In this document: piece after piece, positions 55,098 through 63,964 of the stretch
How the letters are laid out: the number at the start of each line of letters is the position of its first letter
Position numbering within the stretch: the first letter of the stretch is position 1
NCBI RefSeq assembly: GCF_011030405.1
Contig: NZ_JAAJTJ010000001.1
Coordinates: 434,001-498,000, forward strand
Length of the DNA stretch: 64,000 bases
Direction: 5' to 3'
Source: Parapedobacter sp. SGR-10
GTDB taxonomy: Bacteria > Bacteroidota > Bacteroidia > Sphingobacteriales > Sphingobacteriaceae
Notes under the pieces: generated by a model
What the model was told of the DNA's origin: nothing
Databases searched by the model: none
What the model saw: the letters and a program-made list of their open reading frames with translations, nothing else
Made by a program: the position numbers and the translations under genes

Positions 55098-55170
55098 AAA
55101 AGACTATTTGGAAATAGTGATAAGTAAGTAGTACTAACAACTGATTACTGACAACTGACAACTTTTTATA
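55098..55170. repeat. Fuzzy repeat spacer before leuB
   Basis: AACAACTGATTACTGACAAC / TGACAACTTTTT strings, the same class as 48720-48752 and the ilvC-leuC spacer. Confidence 0.6.
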
Positions 55171-55174
55171 AAAA

Positions 55175-56248
55175 ATGAAAAAAAATATCCTTATTATTCC
55201 GGGAGATGGAATCGGACAAGAAGTAACGACTTGGGGTAAACAAGTACTGGAAGCTGTAGCCAGCAGATATGGCCATGACTTCACATTTGATGAAGCGATC
55301 ATGGGGCATACAGCCATTGAAGCTATAGGCAACCCACTACCGGACGAGACATTGGAAAAAGCAAAGGCATCCGATGCCATCCTGTTTGGTGCCATTGGTC
55401 ATGCCAAGTACGACAACGACCCTTCGGCCAAAGTGCGTCCCGAACAAGGCTTATTAAAAATACGTAAAGAACTGGGGTTGTATGCCAATCTACGTCCTAT
55501 CCTCCTGTTTGATGAACTATTGGATGCCTCAAGCCTTAAGCCCGAAGTGCTTCGTGGAACAGATATTTTATTTTTCCGCGAACTGACAGGTGATGTTTAT
55601 TTTGGAGAAAAAAAGCGCAACGATGACAATACCTTTGCTTCGGATCTGATGAATTACCACCGTTACGAAGTCGAACGCATCGCCCGTAAAGCGTATGATG
55701 CAGCTCGTACACGTAGCAAGAAATTATGTTCGGTAGATAAGGCCAATGTATTGGAAACCTCCCGCCTATGGAGAGAAGTTGTACAGGAAATTGCCAAAGA
55801 ATACCCGGACGTAGAGACCGAACACATGTTTATCGACAATGCAGCTATGCAATTAGTCAAAAATCCAAAGAAATTTGATGTCGTACTTACCGCAAATCTA
55901 TTTGGCGATATATTGACGGATGAGGCTTCGCAAATTGCGGGGTCTATGGGCATGTTGGCTTCAGCCTCTATCGGAGACGGTACAGGCTTCTTTGAACCTA
56001 TCCATGGCTCAGCACATGATATTGCTGGTCAAAACAAAGCCAATCCACTAGCTTCCATTCTATCGGCAGCCCTGATGTTGGACATCGCTTTCGGCCTGCA
56101 AGAAGAAGCTAAGACCGTAACCAATGCCGTAGCTACTACACTCAAAGCCGGTTGGCGCACAGGCGATATTGCCAATGCGGCAACGGCCTCAGACAAAATA
56201 TTGGGAACAAACGAAATGGGGGCTAAAGTGCTTGATTTTTTAATTTGA
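55175..56248 (+). CDS. leuB: 3-isopropylmalate dehydrogenase
   Basis: 357 aa. IIPGDGIGQEVTTWGKQVLE, substrate arginines in LRPILLF and RELTGDVYFGEKKR, metal-binding NLFGDILTDEASQIAGSMGM and GSAHDIAGQNKANPLASILS. Oxidises and decarboxylates 3-isopropylmalate. Confidence 0.98.
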   Translation: MKKNILIIPGDGIGQEVTTWGKQVLEAVASRYGHDFTFDEAIMGHTAIEAIGNPLPDETLEKAKASDAILFGAIGHAKYDNDPSAKVRPEQGLLKIRKELGLYANLRPILLFDELLDASSLKPEVLRGTDILFFRELTGDVYFGEKKRNDDNTFASDLMNYHRYEVERIARKAYDAARTRSKKLCSVDKANVLETSRLWREVVQEIAKEYPDVETEHMFIDNAAMQLVKNPKKFDVVLTANLFGDILTDEASQIAGSMGMLASASIGDGTGFFEPIHGSAHDIAGQNKANPLASILSAALMLDIAFGLQEEAKTVTNAVATTLKAGWRTGDIANAATASDKILGTNEMGAKVLDFLI

Positions 56249-56351
56249 AGATTTGAAAATGAGGTAATTTGGACATGAATAACATAAAGGCATTTCCAAA
56301 TTTCCAAATCATTGAATTATCTCATTATATTTAATTTTTAATTTTAAAACT
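56249..56351. repeat. Fuzzy repeat spacer, leuB-leuA
   Basis: GATTTGAAAATGAGGTAATTTGG and its approximate complement (CCAAATTTCCAAATCA) recall the flanks of the four-helix-bundle ORF at 16522, but no ORF lies between. Confidence 0.6.
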
Positions 56352-57506
56352 ATGCTACACGATCCTAATCACTTATACATTTTTGACACCACCTTGCGTG
56401 ATGGTGAGCAGGTACCGGGTTGTCAATTGACTACTCCTGAGAAAATCGATATTGCAAGAGATTTGGAAAAACTCGGCGTAGATATTATCGAAGCTGGGTT
56501 TCCCGTGTCCAGTCCCGGCGATTTCCAATCCGTGGTGGAGCTTTCCAAAGCGGTCAACGATGTCATTATCTGTGCCTTGACACGTGCTAATAAAAATGAT
56601 ATAGATGTAGCCGCCGAAGCACTGAAATACGCCAAAAGGCCCCGTATACATACCGGAATAGGCTCATCGGATGTACATATACAGTACAAGTTCAACAGCA
56701 CACGTGAAGAAATTCTCGAAAGAGCTGTATCCGCCGTAAAACATGCGAAGAGCTATGTCGAAGACGTAGAATTCTATGCCGAAGATGCAGGACGGGCGGA
56801 TCTGGAGTTCTTGGCCAGCATGATCGAAGCCGTAATCGCTGCCGGAGCAACGGTAGTCAATATCCCCGATACCAATGGCTATTGTTTACCACACCAGTAT
56901 GGTTCGAAGATCAAATATTTGAAAGAACACGTAAAAAACATTGACGAGGCAATTATTTCAGCCCATTGTCACAATGATTTGGGGTTGGCCACAGCCAATT
57001 CTATCTCAGCTGTATTGAACGGTGCCCGCCAGATTGAATGTACCATCAACGGTATAGGCGAACGTGCCGGAAACACTTCTTTGGAAGAAGTAGCCATGAT
57101 ACTCAAAGTCCACAACAAAGAGTTCGGCAACCTATCATCCAACATCAACAGCAAAATGTTCACCTATATCTCACGCAAGGTCAGCGAAATGATGAACATG
57201 CCGGTACAACCCAACAAGGCCATCGTCGGCCGCAATGCCTTTGCGCACAGTTCGGGCATACACCAAGATGGCTTCCTCAAACACCGTGAGACGTACGAGA
57301 TCATCCGTCCGGAAGATGTAGGTCTGGAAGAAGCCGACATCATCTTGACAGCCCGTTCAGGTCGCCACGCCTTAAAGCACCATTTAGAGCGCCTTGGTCA
57401 CCATTTGGACAAAGATACATTGGCGGAAACCTACCAACGCTTCTTAGTACTAGCGGACGTGAAAAAAGAAATTACCGACGATGACCTTTTGTCGTTGGTG
57501 AAATAG
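56352..57506 (+). CDS. leuA: 2-isopropylmalate synthase (short form)
   Basis: 384 aa. HMGL-like TIM barrel: [50 protein letters not shown] (metal His) and [14 protein letters not shown]. The communication region ([19 protein letters not shown]) is present. The allosteric C-terminal domain of about 120 residues found in E. coli LeuA is missing, as in many Bacteroidota, so leucine feedback may be lost or different. First committed step to leucine. Confidence 0.95.
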   Translation: MLHDPNHLYIFDTTLRDGEQVPGCQLTTPEKIDIARDLEKLGVDIIEAGFPVSSPGDFQSVVELSKAVNDVIICALTRANKNDIDVAAEALKYAKRPRIHTGIGSSDVHIQYKFNSTREEILERAVSAVKHAKSYVEDVEFYAEDAGRADLEFLASMIEAVIAAGATVVNIPDTNGYCLPHQYGSKIKYLKEHVKNIDEAIISAHCHNDLGLATANSISAVLNGARQIECTINGIGERAGNTSLEEVAMILKVHNKEFGNLSSNINSKMFTYISRKVSEMMNMPVQPNKAIVGRNAFAHSSGIHQDGFLKHRETYEIIRPEDVGLEEADIILTARSGRHALKHHLERLGHHLDKDTLAETYQRFLVLADVKKEITDDDLLSLVK

Positions 57507-57596
57507 AAATAGAACAAAGACAATAAGGATAAAGGAGTAAGGACAAAAAGAAAAAACGGTCTTTGCTCCTTATTCTTTAATCTAAATATTCTAAAA
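57507..57596. repeat. Fuzzy repeat spacer, leuA-ilvA
   Basis: ACAAAGACAATAAGGATAAAG then TCTTTGCTCCTTATTCTTTA: imperfect inverted repeat of the same family as 46151-46269. Confidence 0.65.
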
Positions 57597-58844
57597 ATGG
57601 ACTTATCAACCCTAAACATAGATTCCCTACAAGCCAACGAAAGGATAAAAGGAGTCGTCACCCGTACACCTCTTCAATATAACCTGCACCTTTCTGAGAG
57701 ATATGGTGCCGAAATCTATTTGAAGCGGGAGGATCTTCAAGTCGTACGCTCGTACAAGCTCCGTGGAGCATTCAACAAGATCAGCAGTCTTTCCGAAGAA
57801 GAACGAGCCAAGGGCGTAGTCTGTGCCAGTGCAGGCAACCATGCACAGGGCGTAGCACTGTCCTGCAAGAAGCTTGATATCAAAGGAGTGATCTTCATGC
57901 CCGGCCCCACCCCTCGCCAAAAAATCACGCAAACCGAAATGTGGGGCAATGGCAGTATCGAAATCGTCCTGACGGGTGATACTTTTGACGATTGCCAAAA
58001 AGCAGCAATGGAATACGCCGACCAAAACAGCATGGCTTTTATCCCTCCTTTTGATGACCTCAAAGTCATTGAAGGCCAGGGAACCGTAGCTGTCGAAATA
58101 TTGGAAGATCTTCCCGATGTGGAGGTAGTCCTCATACCTATCGGTGGTGGCGGGCTCTCTTCCGGACTCAGCTACCACATGAAAAAGTTTTCGCCAGACA
58201 CCAAATTGTATGGCGTAGAACCCGAAGGAGCCCCTTCCATGCGGGCCGCTTTGGACAATGGAGGGCCTATTGAACTGGAACAGATCAACAAATTCGTAGA
58301 CGGAGCTGCCGTAAAAAAAATAGGTTCATTGACCTATTCCATCAGCAGCCAACTGTTGGATAGCGTAAAATTGGTACCCGAAGGCAAAATCTGTACGACT
58401 ATCCTTGAGTTGTACAACAAGGACGCCATTGTCGTCGAACCTGCAGGAGCGCTGTCCGTAGCCGCTCTGGAGTTCCACAAAGAAGAGATCAAAGGTAAAA
58501 AAGTCGTCTGCATCATATCCGGAGGCAACAACGACATCGACCGTATGAGCGAGATCAAGGAAATGTCTCTGCTGTACGAGGGATTCAAGCATTATTTTAT
58601 CGTGCGTTTTCCACAACGTCCCGGAGCCTTACGCCTATTGGTAACAGAAGTACTTGGCCCTAAAGACGATATTACACGATTTGAGTACATCAAGAAAACC
58701 GAACGCGAACGTGGTCCAGCATTGATCGGTATCGAGCTGAATGACCCAAAAGACTATATCACTTTCATCGAACGGTTGAAAGCCTACAAGTTCGATTTCA
58801 TCGAAATCAACAAAGATCAGACTTTGTTTGAGTATTTGGTATAA
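57597..58844 (+). CDS. ilvA: Threonine ammonia-lyase
   Basis: 415 aa. PLP enzyme of fold type II: PLP lysine in YLKREDLQVVRSYKLRGAFN, SAGNHAQGVALSC, the phosphate-binding IPIGGGGLSSGLSY and IISGGNNDIDR. The C-terminal about 85 residues are one ACT-like domain (HYFIVRFPQRPGALRLLVTE). It makes 2-oxobutyrate for isoleucine. Last gene of the cluster. Confidence 0.96.
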   Translation: MDLSTLNIDSLQANERIKGVVTRTPLQYNLHLSERYGAEIYLKREDLQVVRSYKLRGAFNKISSLSEEERAKGVVCASAGNHAQGVALSCKKLDIKGVIFMPGPTPRQKITQTEMWGNGSIEIVLTGDTFDDCQKAAMEYADQNSMAFIPPFDDLKVIEGQGTVAVEILEDLPDVEVVLIPIGGGGLSSGLSYHMKKFSPDTKLYGVEPEGAPSMRAALDNGGPIELEQINKFVDGAAVKKIGSLTYSISSQLLDSVKLVPEGKICTTILELYNKDAIVVEPAGALSVAALEFHKEEIKGKKVVCIISGGNNDIDRMSEIKEMSLLYEGFKHYFIVRFPQRPGALRLLVTEVLGPKDDITRFEYIKKTERERGPALIGIELNDPKDYITFIERLKAYKFDFIEINKDQTLFEYLV

Positions 58845-58880
58845 TACAAGGCAATCCGTGAAAGAGTGCGTAATCTTAAA

Positions 58881-58923
58881 AAAAATGCCTATGCCTTTTC
58901 AACAAATTGCATAGGCATTTTTT
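58881..58923 (+). terminator. Terminator of the ilv-leu cluster
   Basis: AAAAATGCCTATGC (58881-58894) pairs with GCATAGGCATTTTT (58909-58922). A-rich on the left and T-rich on the right, so active in both directions. Confidence 0.88.
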
Positions 58924-58973
58924 ATAAATGACCCACGCTGGCACGAACCGAGCAAAGCGAGCTCACCGCAGGT

Positions 58974-59013
58974 AATCCTTTCGTGTGCCTGTTAAGAGGT
59001 ACACGAAAGGATT
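58974..59013. repeat. Hairpin repeat (AATCCTTTCGTGT)
   Basis: AATCCTTTCGTGT (58974-58986) pairs with ACACGAAAGGATT (59001-59013). Preceded by the dispersed CGCTGGCRCACGAA motif. Related to 63938-63964. The rest of the 58845-59147 gap holds no gene. Confidence 0.75.
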
Positions 59014-59147
59014 TGTGCACCAACAAGAATACCCTAACTTTTTCCCAAAAACACAGGTAACATTCCTAACAAATTTTTGATCTGTATGTAGACGCATCAG
59101 GAACATGCATCTGCCATTAAGACTATACAGATTAAAAATAAAATGTT

Positions 59148-60905
59148 ATGAAAAAACTTCTACTTACCCTCATGTTATTGAGCTGTTCCTTTTTAACCTT
59201 TGCACAGGAAAGTAGCAAAGGAGACCTTCAAATCGGTGTACAGGGAGGAAGCAGTGTACCCATGGACAGTTACAAAAAAGTCGGCGAAACCAAAATAGGC
59301 TATTACACAGGTTTGTTTGTCGATAAATATTTTTCCGGCAACAAGTTTGGTATAGGTGTGGACGCCCGCTATATCTACAACGAAATAAACAAGCAGGATA
59401 GCTTCAAATTTGAAAATGGCCATTTCGGGACTGACTACCGCAACAAAACCCGTTTTCAAGATTTCCTGTTTACCTTAGGGCCGACCTATAAATTTAGCAA
59501 AAACAAATTCCAATTGGAAGCATATGTGCGTGGAGGTATCATGATGCAGTATTTTCCCGAATATGTACGCACCATGACCTACACCGATGCTCTTGGGAAT
59601 GCGACACTGTATGATCCCAAATGGACAGAAAATGGCCCAGACAACAGAGCGAATAGCTGGGCCGGGTTGGGCGGACTACGGTTCAACTACGTGATCAGTC
59701 CCAAAATTGCGGTATTTGCACATGCAGACTATGTGCAGACATTTGGCACCAAATTCGGCAGCAAAGCTAGCCAATTTACGGTCAAAAATAGTGTAGAGAT
59801 TCAACCCGTAGATGCCACGACCTCCGTCCTGAGCTTTCTGGATCATTACGAAGAGCTACAAGTCTCTAGCCGAACACCGCATCAAACCGTACAGGCAGGT
59901 ATAGGCGTAAAAATGATCTTTGGAAAAACAGTACCGGTCGTCCCTCCAAAAAAAGAAGAGCCCGTCAAATACGAGGATATCCCTGCACCGGTGGCCAAAA
60001 CCAAAGCCTTACAGATCGTCGTCAAGGATAAACAGACCAATCTGGCGCTCAGTGGTGTGACTGTGTCCATCAGTGGAGGAAGCGTGGAAGAGAAATCCAT
60101 TTCGGACGCCAGTGGGCAAGCAGCCAAAATAGAGGATATCAAACCCGGAAATTATCAAATCGTCGGCGAGAAAAATGGTATTAAAACACCTATCCTGACG
60201 TTGAGCGAAGCAGATTTCAAAAGCAATTCATCGGTCATTTTCAAAGAAATTTATCACGATGACCCTCGGTTTACTTTGGTCGGAGAAACTTTTGATTGTA
60301 CCACACAGAGCAATCTCGGCGGTATCAATACTATGCTGACCAATACTGGAAATAAAACCAACATAAGTCAGATTTCGGACACAAAAGGTCAGTTCATCTA
60401 CCAATTGGATCCTCAAAGTGAATTTACTGTCGTGGCCAACCAACAAGGAAAATACTCGCAGACAGAATTGGTATCTACCAAAGGATTGGACCGCAGCCAA
60501 ACTTTGTACGTGACACTCAAACTAGGTGTATGTGAGCTGGTCAAAGATAGTTCCTGGGAACTGAAAAACATCCTGTACGATTTTGACAAGAGCGATATTC
60601 GTCCCGATGCAGCATTGATATTGGACAATGTAGTATCTATCTTAAAACAGAACCCTTCCCTGCGTATCGAGTTGTCCTCACATACAGATAGTAGGGGAAA
60701 TGACGGATATAACCTGAAACTCTCCCAACGTCGTGCAGATTCAGCTGTGGATTACCTCGTCAAAAATGGTATATCGAGAAACAGGTTGATCTCTAAAGGA
60801 TACGGAGAGACCAGACTAAAGAACAATTGCGGAAATGGAGCCGATTGTTCCGAAGAACAGCATCAAGAAAACAGACGCACGGAAATAAAGGTCTTGGATT
60901 TTTAA
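59148..60905 (+). CDS. OmpA-family outer-membrane protein
   Basis: 585 aa. Signal peptide MKKLLLTLMLLSCSFLTFAQ. N-terminal outer-membrane beta-barrel (about 25-265; LQIGVQGGSSVPMDSYKK). Two carboxypeptidase-regulatory-like or SdrD-like beta domains (about 285-360 and 375-460). OmpA C-terminal peptidoglycan-binding domain (about 480-585; ILYDFDKSDIRPDAALILDN, SHTDSRGNDGYNLKLSQRRA, ENRRTEIKV). It anchors the outer membrane to peptidoglycan. Monocistronic, with a terminator after it. Confidence 0.93.
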   Translation: MKKLLLTLMLLSCSFLTFAQESSKGDLQIGVQGGSSVPMDSYKKVGETKIGYYTGLFVDKYFSGNKFGIGVDARYIYNEINKQDSFKFENGHFGTDYRNKTRFQDFLFTLGPTYKFSKNKFQLEAYVRGGIMMQYFPEYVRTMTYTDALGNATLYDPKWTENGPDNRANSWAGLGGLRFNYVISPKIAVFAHADYVQTFGTKFGSKASQFTVKNSVEIQPVDATTSVLSFLDHYEELQVSSRTPHQTVQAGIGVKMIFGKTVPVVPPKKEEPVKYEDIPAPVAKTKALQIVVKDKQTNLALSGVTVSISGGSVEEKSISDASGQAAKIEDIKPGNYQIVGEKNGIKTPILTLSEADFKSNSSVIFKEIYHDDPRFTLVGETFDCTTQSNLGGINTMLTNTGNKTNISQISDTKGQFIYQLDPQSEFTVVANQQGKYSQTELVSTKGLDRSQTLYVTLKLGVCELVKDSSWELKNILYDFDKSDIRPDAALILDNVVSILKQNPSLRIELSSHTDSRGNDGYNLKLSQRRADSAVDYLVKNGISRNRLISKGYGETRLKNNCGNGADCSEEQHQENRRTEIKVLDF

Positions 60906-60912
60906 ATAGATG

Positions 60913-60970
60913 AAAAGGCACACGCGGCACACTCCTGATGGTAGGTAAGCGTGCCACGTGTCCTTTATTT
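60913..60970 (+). terminator. Terminator of the OmpA-family gene
   Basis: AAAGG-c-ACACG-c-GGCAC pairs with GTGCC-a-CGTGT-c-CCTTT-like bases at 60951-60966, then ATTT. The stem has two mismatches. Confidence 0.6.
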
Positions 60971-61034
60971 GAAACCAGAGTAGCAAAACTGAAAAAGATT
61001 TCGTTTTAAATCACAGCACTAACAAACCTCAACT

Positions 61035-61148
61035 ATGAAAAACAACATAAACACCCTTACACAAAAGGAGAAAACCCGGGAAGAACCTGGTTTAATAGCT
61101 TTTATCCTTGGTTTTTTTATATTTCTTTACCGCAGATCACGGCCTTGA
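61035..61148 (+). CDS. Possible small membrane protein (37 aa)
   Basis: Reads MKNNINTLTQKEKTREEPG then LIAFILGFFIFLYRRSRP and TGA. One hydrophobic stretch with positive residues after it. ACAAACCTCAACT before the ATG resembles the leader words seen in Bacteroidota. No family is recognised. The 60906-61263 gap otherwise holds a terminator and one repeat. Confidence 0.3.
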   Translation: MKNNINTLTQKEKTREEPGLIAFILGFFIFLYRRSRP

Positions 61149-61188
61149 TCTGCTTTACACAGACGAGGGTGTCTAGCTACCGTTATTT

Positions 61189-61257
61189 TGTCATTCCGAC
61201 GACAGGAGGAATCTATATTCAAAGCCATTTTAGATCCTTCCTATTGTCAGGATGACA
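61189..61257. repeat. TGTCATTCCGACGA-type inverted repeat, copy 2
   Basis: TGTCATTCCGACGACAGGAG ... CTATTGTCAGGATGACA; ends and inner arms are complementary. It lies 6 bases beyond the stop codon of the CHAT gene and may end its transcript. Confidence 0.75.
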
Positions 61258-61263
61258 GACTTT

Positions 61264-63810
61264 TTAGACACCTCTATATTTTATCCCTATGAAAATGAGT
61301 ATGCACAAAATACCGCCAATCCACATAAGGACAGAATCATCTGTCTTTTTTTTCAACCCTATCTCATTCCCTATACCCGAATAATTGATATTGGCCCAAT
61401 ACCAGGGGTTTTGGTGTTCTACTGAGGCTTTTGACAAGAATATCCGCTTTGCATTGGCCAGAGACATAACTGGTTTTTTATGCCGATAAAGTTCCTCATA
61501 GAAAAGTGAAGTCAACCGGAGCATAGTTTCATCGTTAGCAAACCAATAGGTGGAAATGACCGAGGGTACACCTTTGCCCAGAAAAACACGTTGTACACTT
61601 TCCATGCCTTCTGAAGGAAGTGCCTTGCCACTACCGGTATTACAAGCCGACAAAAAGACCATTGGCGAATAAATATGATAAAAACGCAATTGCGCTGTCG
61701 ATATAGGATTTTGTAAATAAATAATAGGGTTTTCTTCGTGGTCCAAGACGGTATGGGCTGCAATATGGATCACATGTGCGCTGGAAAATTGCCGGACAAT
61801 GGCCGTATCATGCTGCTGCTCCGGACCGATGCGCTCGCTGCCAAAATGCCGACTGAGATTGTTAACCTCTTCCTGTACAAAGTGTAGATCAGGCAAAGGC
61901 TTGGGGAAAGTAGATCGGTACAGCAAACTGATATCTGTCTTGTCCACATTGGGTGCGTCCAATAAATCGTACAGAATAAAAGAATTGAGGTAGGCAAAAT
62001 TGTGCGTATACACCAAAAAGTCATTTGCATACAAAGCATCAAAGGGTAAGCCATAGAGCTCACCGTCCAACGAGAGACATATATCGCTTTCAGCGAACTG
62101 GACTTTGGGCAATAATTCATGGACGATATGTCTGGACTGCTGTCGATAATGCTGTGGATCCTGATTGTACGCATGAGGTGAAAGACCGAAATATCTTTCT
62201 TTGAAACGGCCAATCCGGTCTATAAAAGCTGGATCTTCTACCTTATGGTAGACATATTGCTGGCCTAGCCGCCCAATGACCGTAACCGTACTGTCCTCAT
62301 GTACAAAATAACTGTAATAAGTCTTTGTCTCATCATGCAGATGCTTCAAAAATATGACCTTATCCGGTGAATAATTGTAGGTCTCGAAATAGCGTTCGGA
62401 CAATTGAAAATCAATCATCATCTGGTCGATTTGTTTTTGAAGCGCCTGTCGTTGAACGTTGTCTGAAGATTGACTGATCTTTTGATAGAGATTTCTGATC
62501 GTCTGTATGGCGTTTTTCAGCTCTGGATTCGCTTTATCCCAGTTATCCGATCGGTTTATTTCATTGATCAGCAGTCTTCCTTTACTTAGTTCGATACACC
62601 ACAACAAGGTTTCCAGCAAGTCCTGTTTAGGTTTTCCTTGTTCCAGCAGTCTTTCAGAAAGCGCCGTCATTTCCTCAATGATGCCCCTATTCCAGATATT
62701 ATTGTTGATTTGGTTTCTTTTGCTCGTAATGAGCTGTTGGGTTCTAAAGTCATTTTCGATTGCCCATTGGTAATAGTACAAAGCCGAGTCTATACGATCT
62801 TGTCGACTATGGCACCTTGCCAATCCGACCAATGCTTGGGTATAGGTATAGTCCAGAATGTATGTTTCGTTCAATGCTTGAGTAAACAGCGAAATGGCCT
62901 GTACAAATTCCTTTTTTGCCATCTGAATATCCCCCTTCTCATACAGAAGGTTGGCTATCACCTGTTGCAACTTTGCTTTTGTCCGGAATTGAGAGTTTGG
63001 GAAATTTTGATTTAAAACGGATAAAGCTTTCCGGGCCGGTTGTATATGATTATTGAGTTCGGCGTACAGCCCCAAAGCGGAAGTGTACCAGACCAATGTA
63101 TCTCCGGTAAGACGATGTTTGCTGAACTCGTCCAATGCCAGTCTATTATACCGATTACTTCGCTCGTGATCATCTTTCAACACGTCTGAGAGTGTATTGT
63201 ATAACAATCCTTTGGAAAGAGAAGGAATCGGATAGGCAAGGGTTCGGAGCAGTAGCTCTTCAGCTTTATGAGGTTCACCGTTAAAAAGATAAGCATTTGC
63301 CAAATTTCCGGTAAAACCGGAAAGAGACGTATAGTCATCCCTGGGTATCTCGCTGATGGTTTTTTCTAATAGGCTGATAGCTTTACGGTTATCATCGATC
63401 CGGATATAATTATTTGCGAGTGGCTTAATGACATAATCCAGATATGCAGGATCTTTCATATCGTGTTGCTGAATAAATCCTAATACTCGCTCGTAATACC
63501 GGACACTCTGGTATATATCACCATACTCTTTTAAGGCATAGGCCATGAATATCAATCCATAAACATACATTTCCTGCTGTTCAACAGATTGGGGATGAAG
63601 TTGTAGACTATTCAAAAAAGAGTCCGGGTTATGGACATACCTTTCGGGAGCTGTATCGGCAATGTTCTCAAAGTATTCGAAAATGGAATCAGGCATTACT
63701 ACCGAAACATTATTGGTAGAAACTGTGGGAAGCACAGGTGATGTACATTGCAGAAGCGTCACCACCCAAAAGCAACCGATCACAACATATACACTCCGGT
63801 TTATTCGCAT
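61264..63810 (-). CDS. TPR-CHAT domain protein, probably a lipoprotein
   Basis: 848 aa from the ATG at 63810; an ATG at 63873 lies in a repeat and would bury the signal. Lipoprotein-type signal with LLQCTSP. TPR-like helices fill about residues 60-480. The C-terminal CHAT (caspase HetF-associated with TPRs) domain has the His of VIHIAAHTVL and the Cys of FLSACNTGSGKA, so the His-Cys dyad of the family is intact; GMESVQRVFLGKGVPSVIST is also typical. A hydrophobic helix ends the protein (about 823-845). Possible caspase-like protease in the envelope; target unknown. Confidence 0.85.
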   Translation of the reverse strand: MRINRSVYVVIGCFWVVTLLQCTSPVLPTVSTNNVSVVMPDSIFEYFENIADTAPERYVHNPDSFLNSLQLHPQSVEQQEMYVYGLIFMAYALKEYGDIYQSVRYYERVLGFIQQHDMKDPAYLDYVIKPLANNYIRIDDNRKAISLLEKTISEIPRDDYTSLSGFTGNLANAYLFNGEPHKAEELLLRTLAYPIPSLSKGLLYNTLSDVLKDDHERSNRYNRLALDEFSKHRLTGDTLVWYTSALGLYAELNNHIQPARKALSVLNQNFPNSQFRTKAKLQQVIANLLYEKGDIQMAKKEFVQAISLFTQALNETYILDYTYTQALVGLARCHSRQDRIDSALYYYQWAIENDFRTQQLITSKRNQINNNIWNRGIIEEMTALSERLLEQGKPKQDLLETLLWCIELSKGRLLINEINRSDNWDKANPELKNAIQTIRNLYQKISQSSDNVQRQALQKQIDQMMIDFQLSERYFETYNYSPDKVIFLKHLHDETKTYYSYFVHEDSTVTVIGRLGQQYVYHKVEDPAFIDRIGRFKERYFGLSPHAYNQDPQHYRQQSRHIVHELLPKVQFAESDICLSLDGELYGLPFDALYANDFLVYTHNFAYLNSFILYDLLDAPNVDKTDISLLYRSTFPKPLPDLHFVQEEVNNLSRHFGSERIGPEQQHDTAIVRQFSSAHVIHIAAHTVLDHEENPIIYLQNPISTAQLRFYHIYSPMVFLSACNTGSGKALPSEGMESVQRVFLGKGVPSVISTYWFANDETMLRLTSLFYEELYRHKKPVMSLANAKRIFLSKASVEHQNPWYWANINYSGIGNEIGLKKKTDDSVLMWIGGILCILIFIGIKYRGV

Positions 63811-63830
63811 ATGATCTTTATGAATATATC

Positions 63831-63902
63831 GTAGGGGCGAAACGTTCTTCGCCCGATACGGTAAAAACCCCATTGATAGACAAAAGATTTTTTGTCCCTA
63901 CA
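63831..63902. repeat. GTAGG double-hairpin repeat, copy 2
   Basis: Outer GTAGGG/CCCTAC stem; inner GGGCGAA-acgttc-TTCGCCC and ACAAAAGATTTTTTGT hairpins. Same layout as 40521-40574. It precedes the CHAT gene. Confidence 0.65.
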
Positions 63903-63937
63903 ACACAATATACATATAAAAAATCAAAACCGCCTCG

Positions 63938-63964
63938 CTGGCGCACGAATCCTTTCGTGTGCCC
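63938..63964. repeat. CGCTGGCGCACGAAT hairpin
   Basis: GGCGCACGAA-TCCT-TTCGTGTGCC is a compact stem-loop. CGCTGGCGCACGAAT words also occur at 1985, 11706, 58936 and (partly) 40430. No gene lies between 63811 and the window end. Confidence 0.65.

Noticed and set aside
57627..58178. 183-aa frame opposite ilvA
   Set aside because: Shadow of ilvA; begins and ends without supporting signals.
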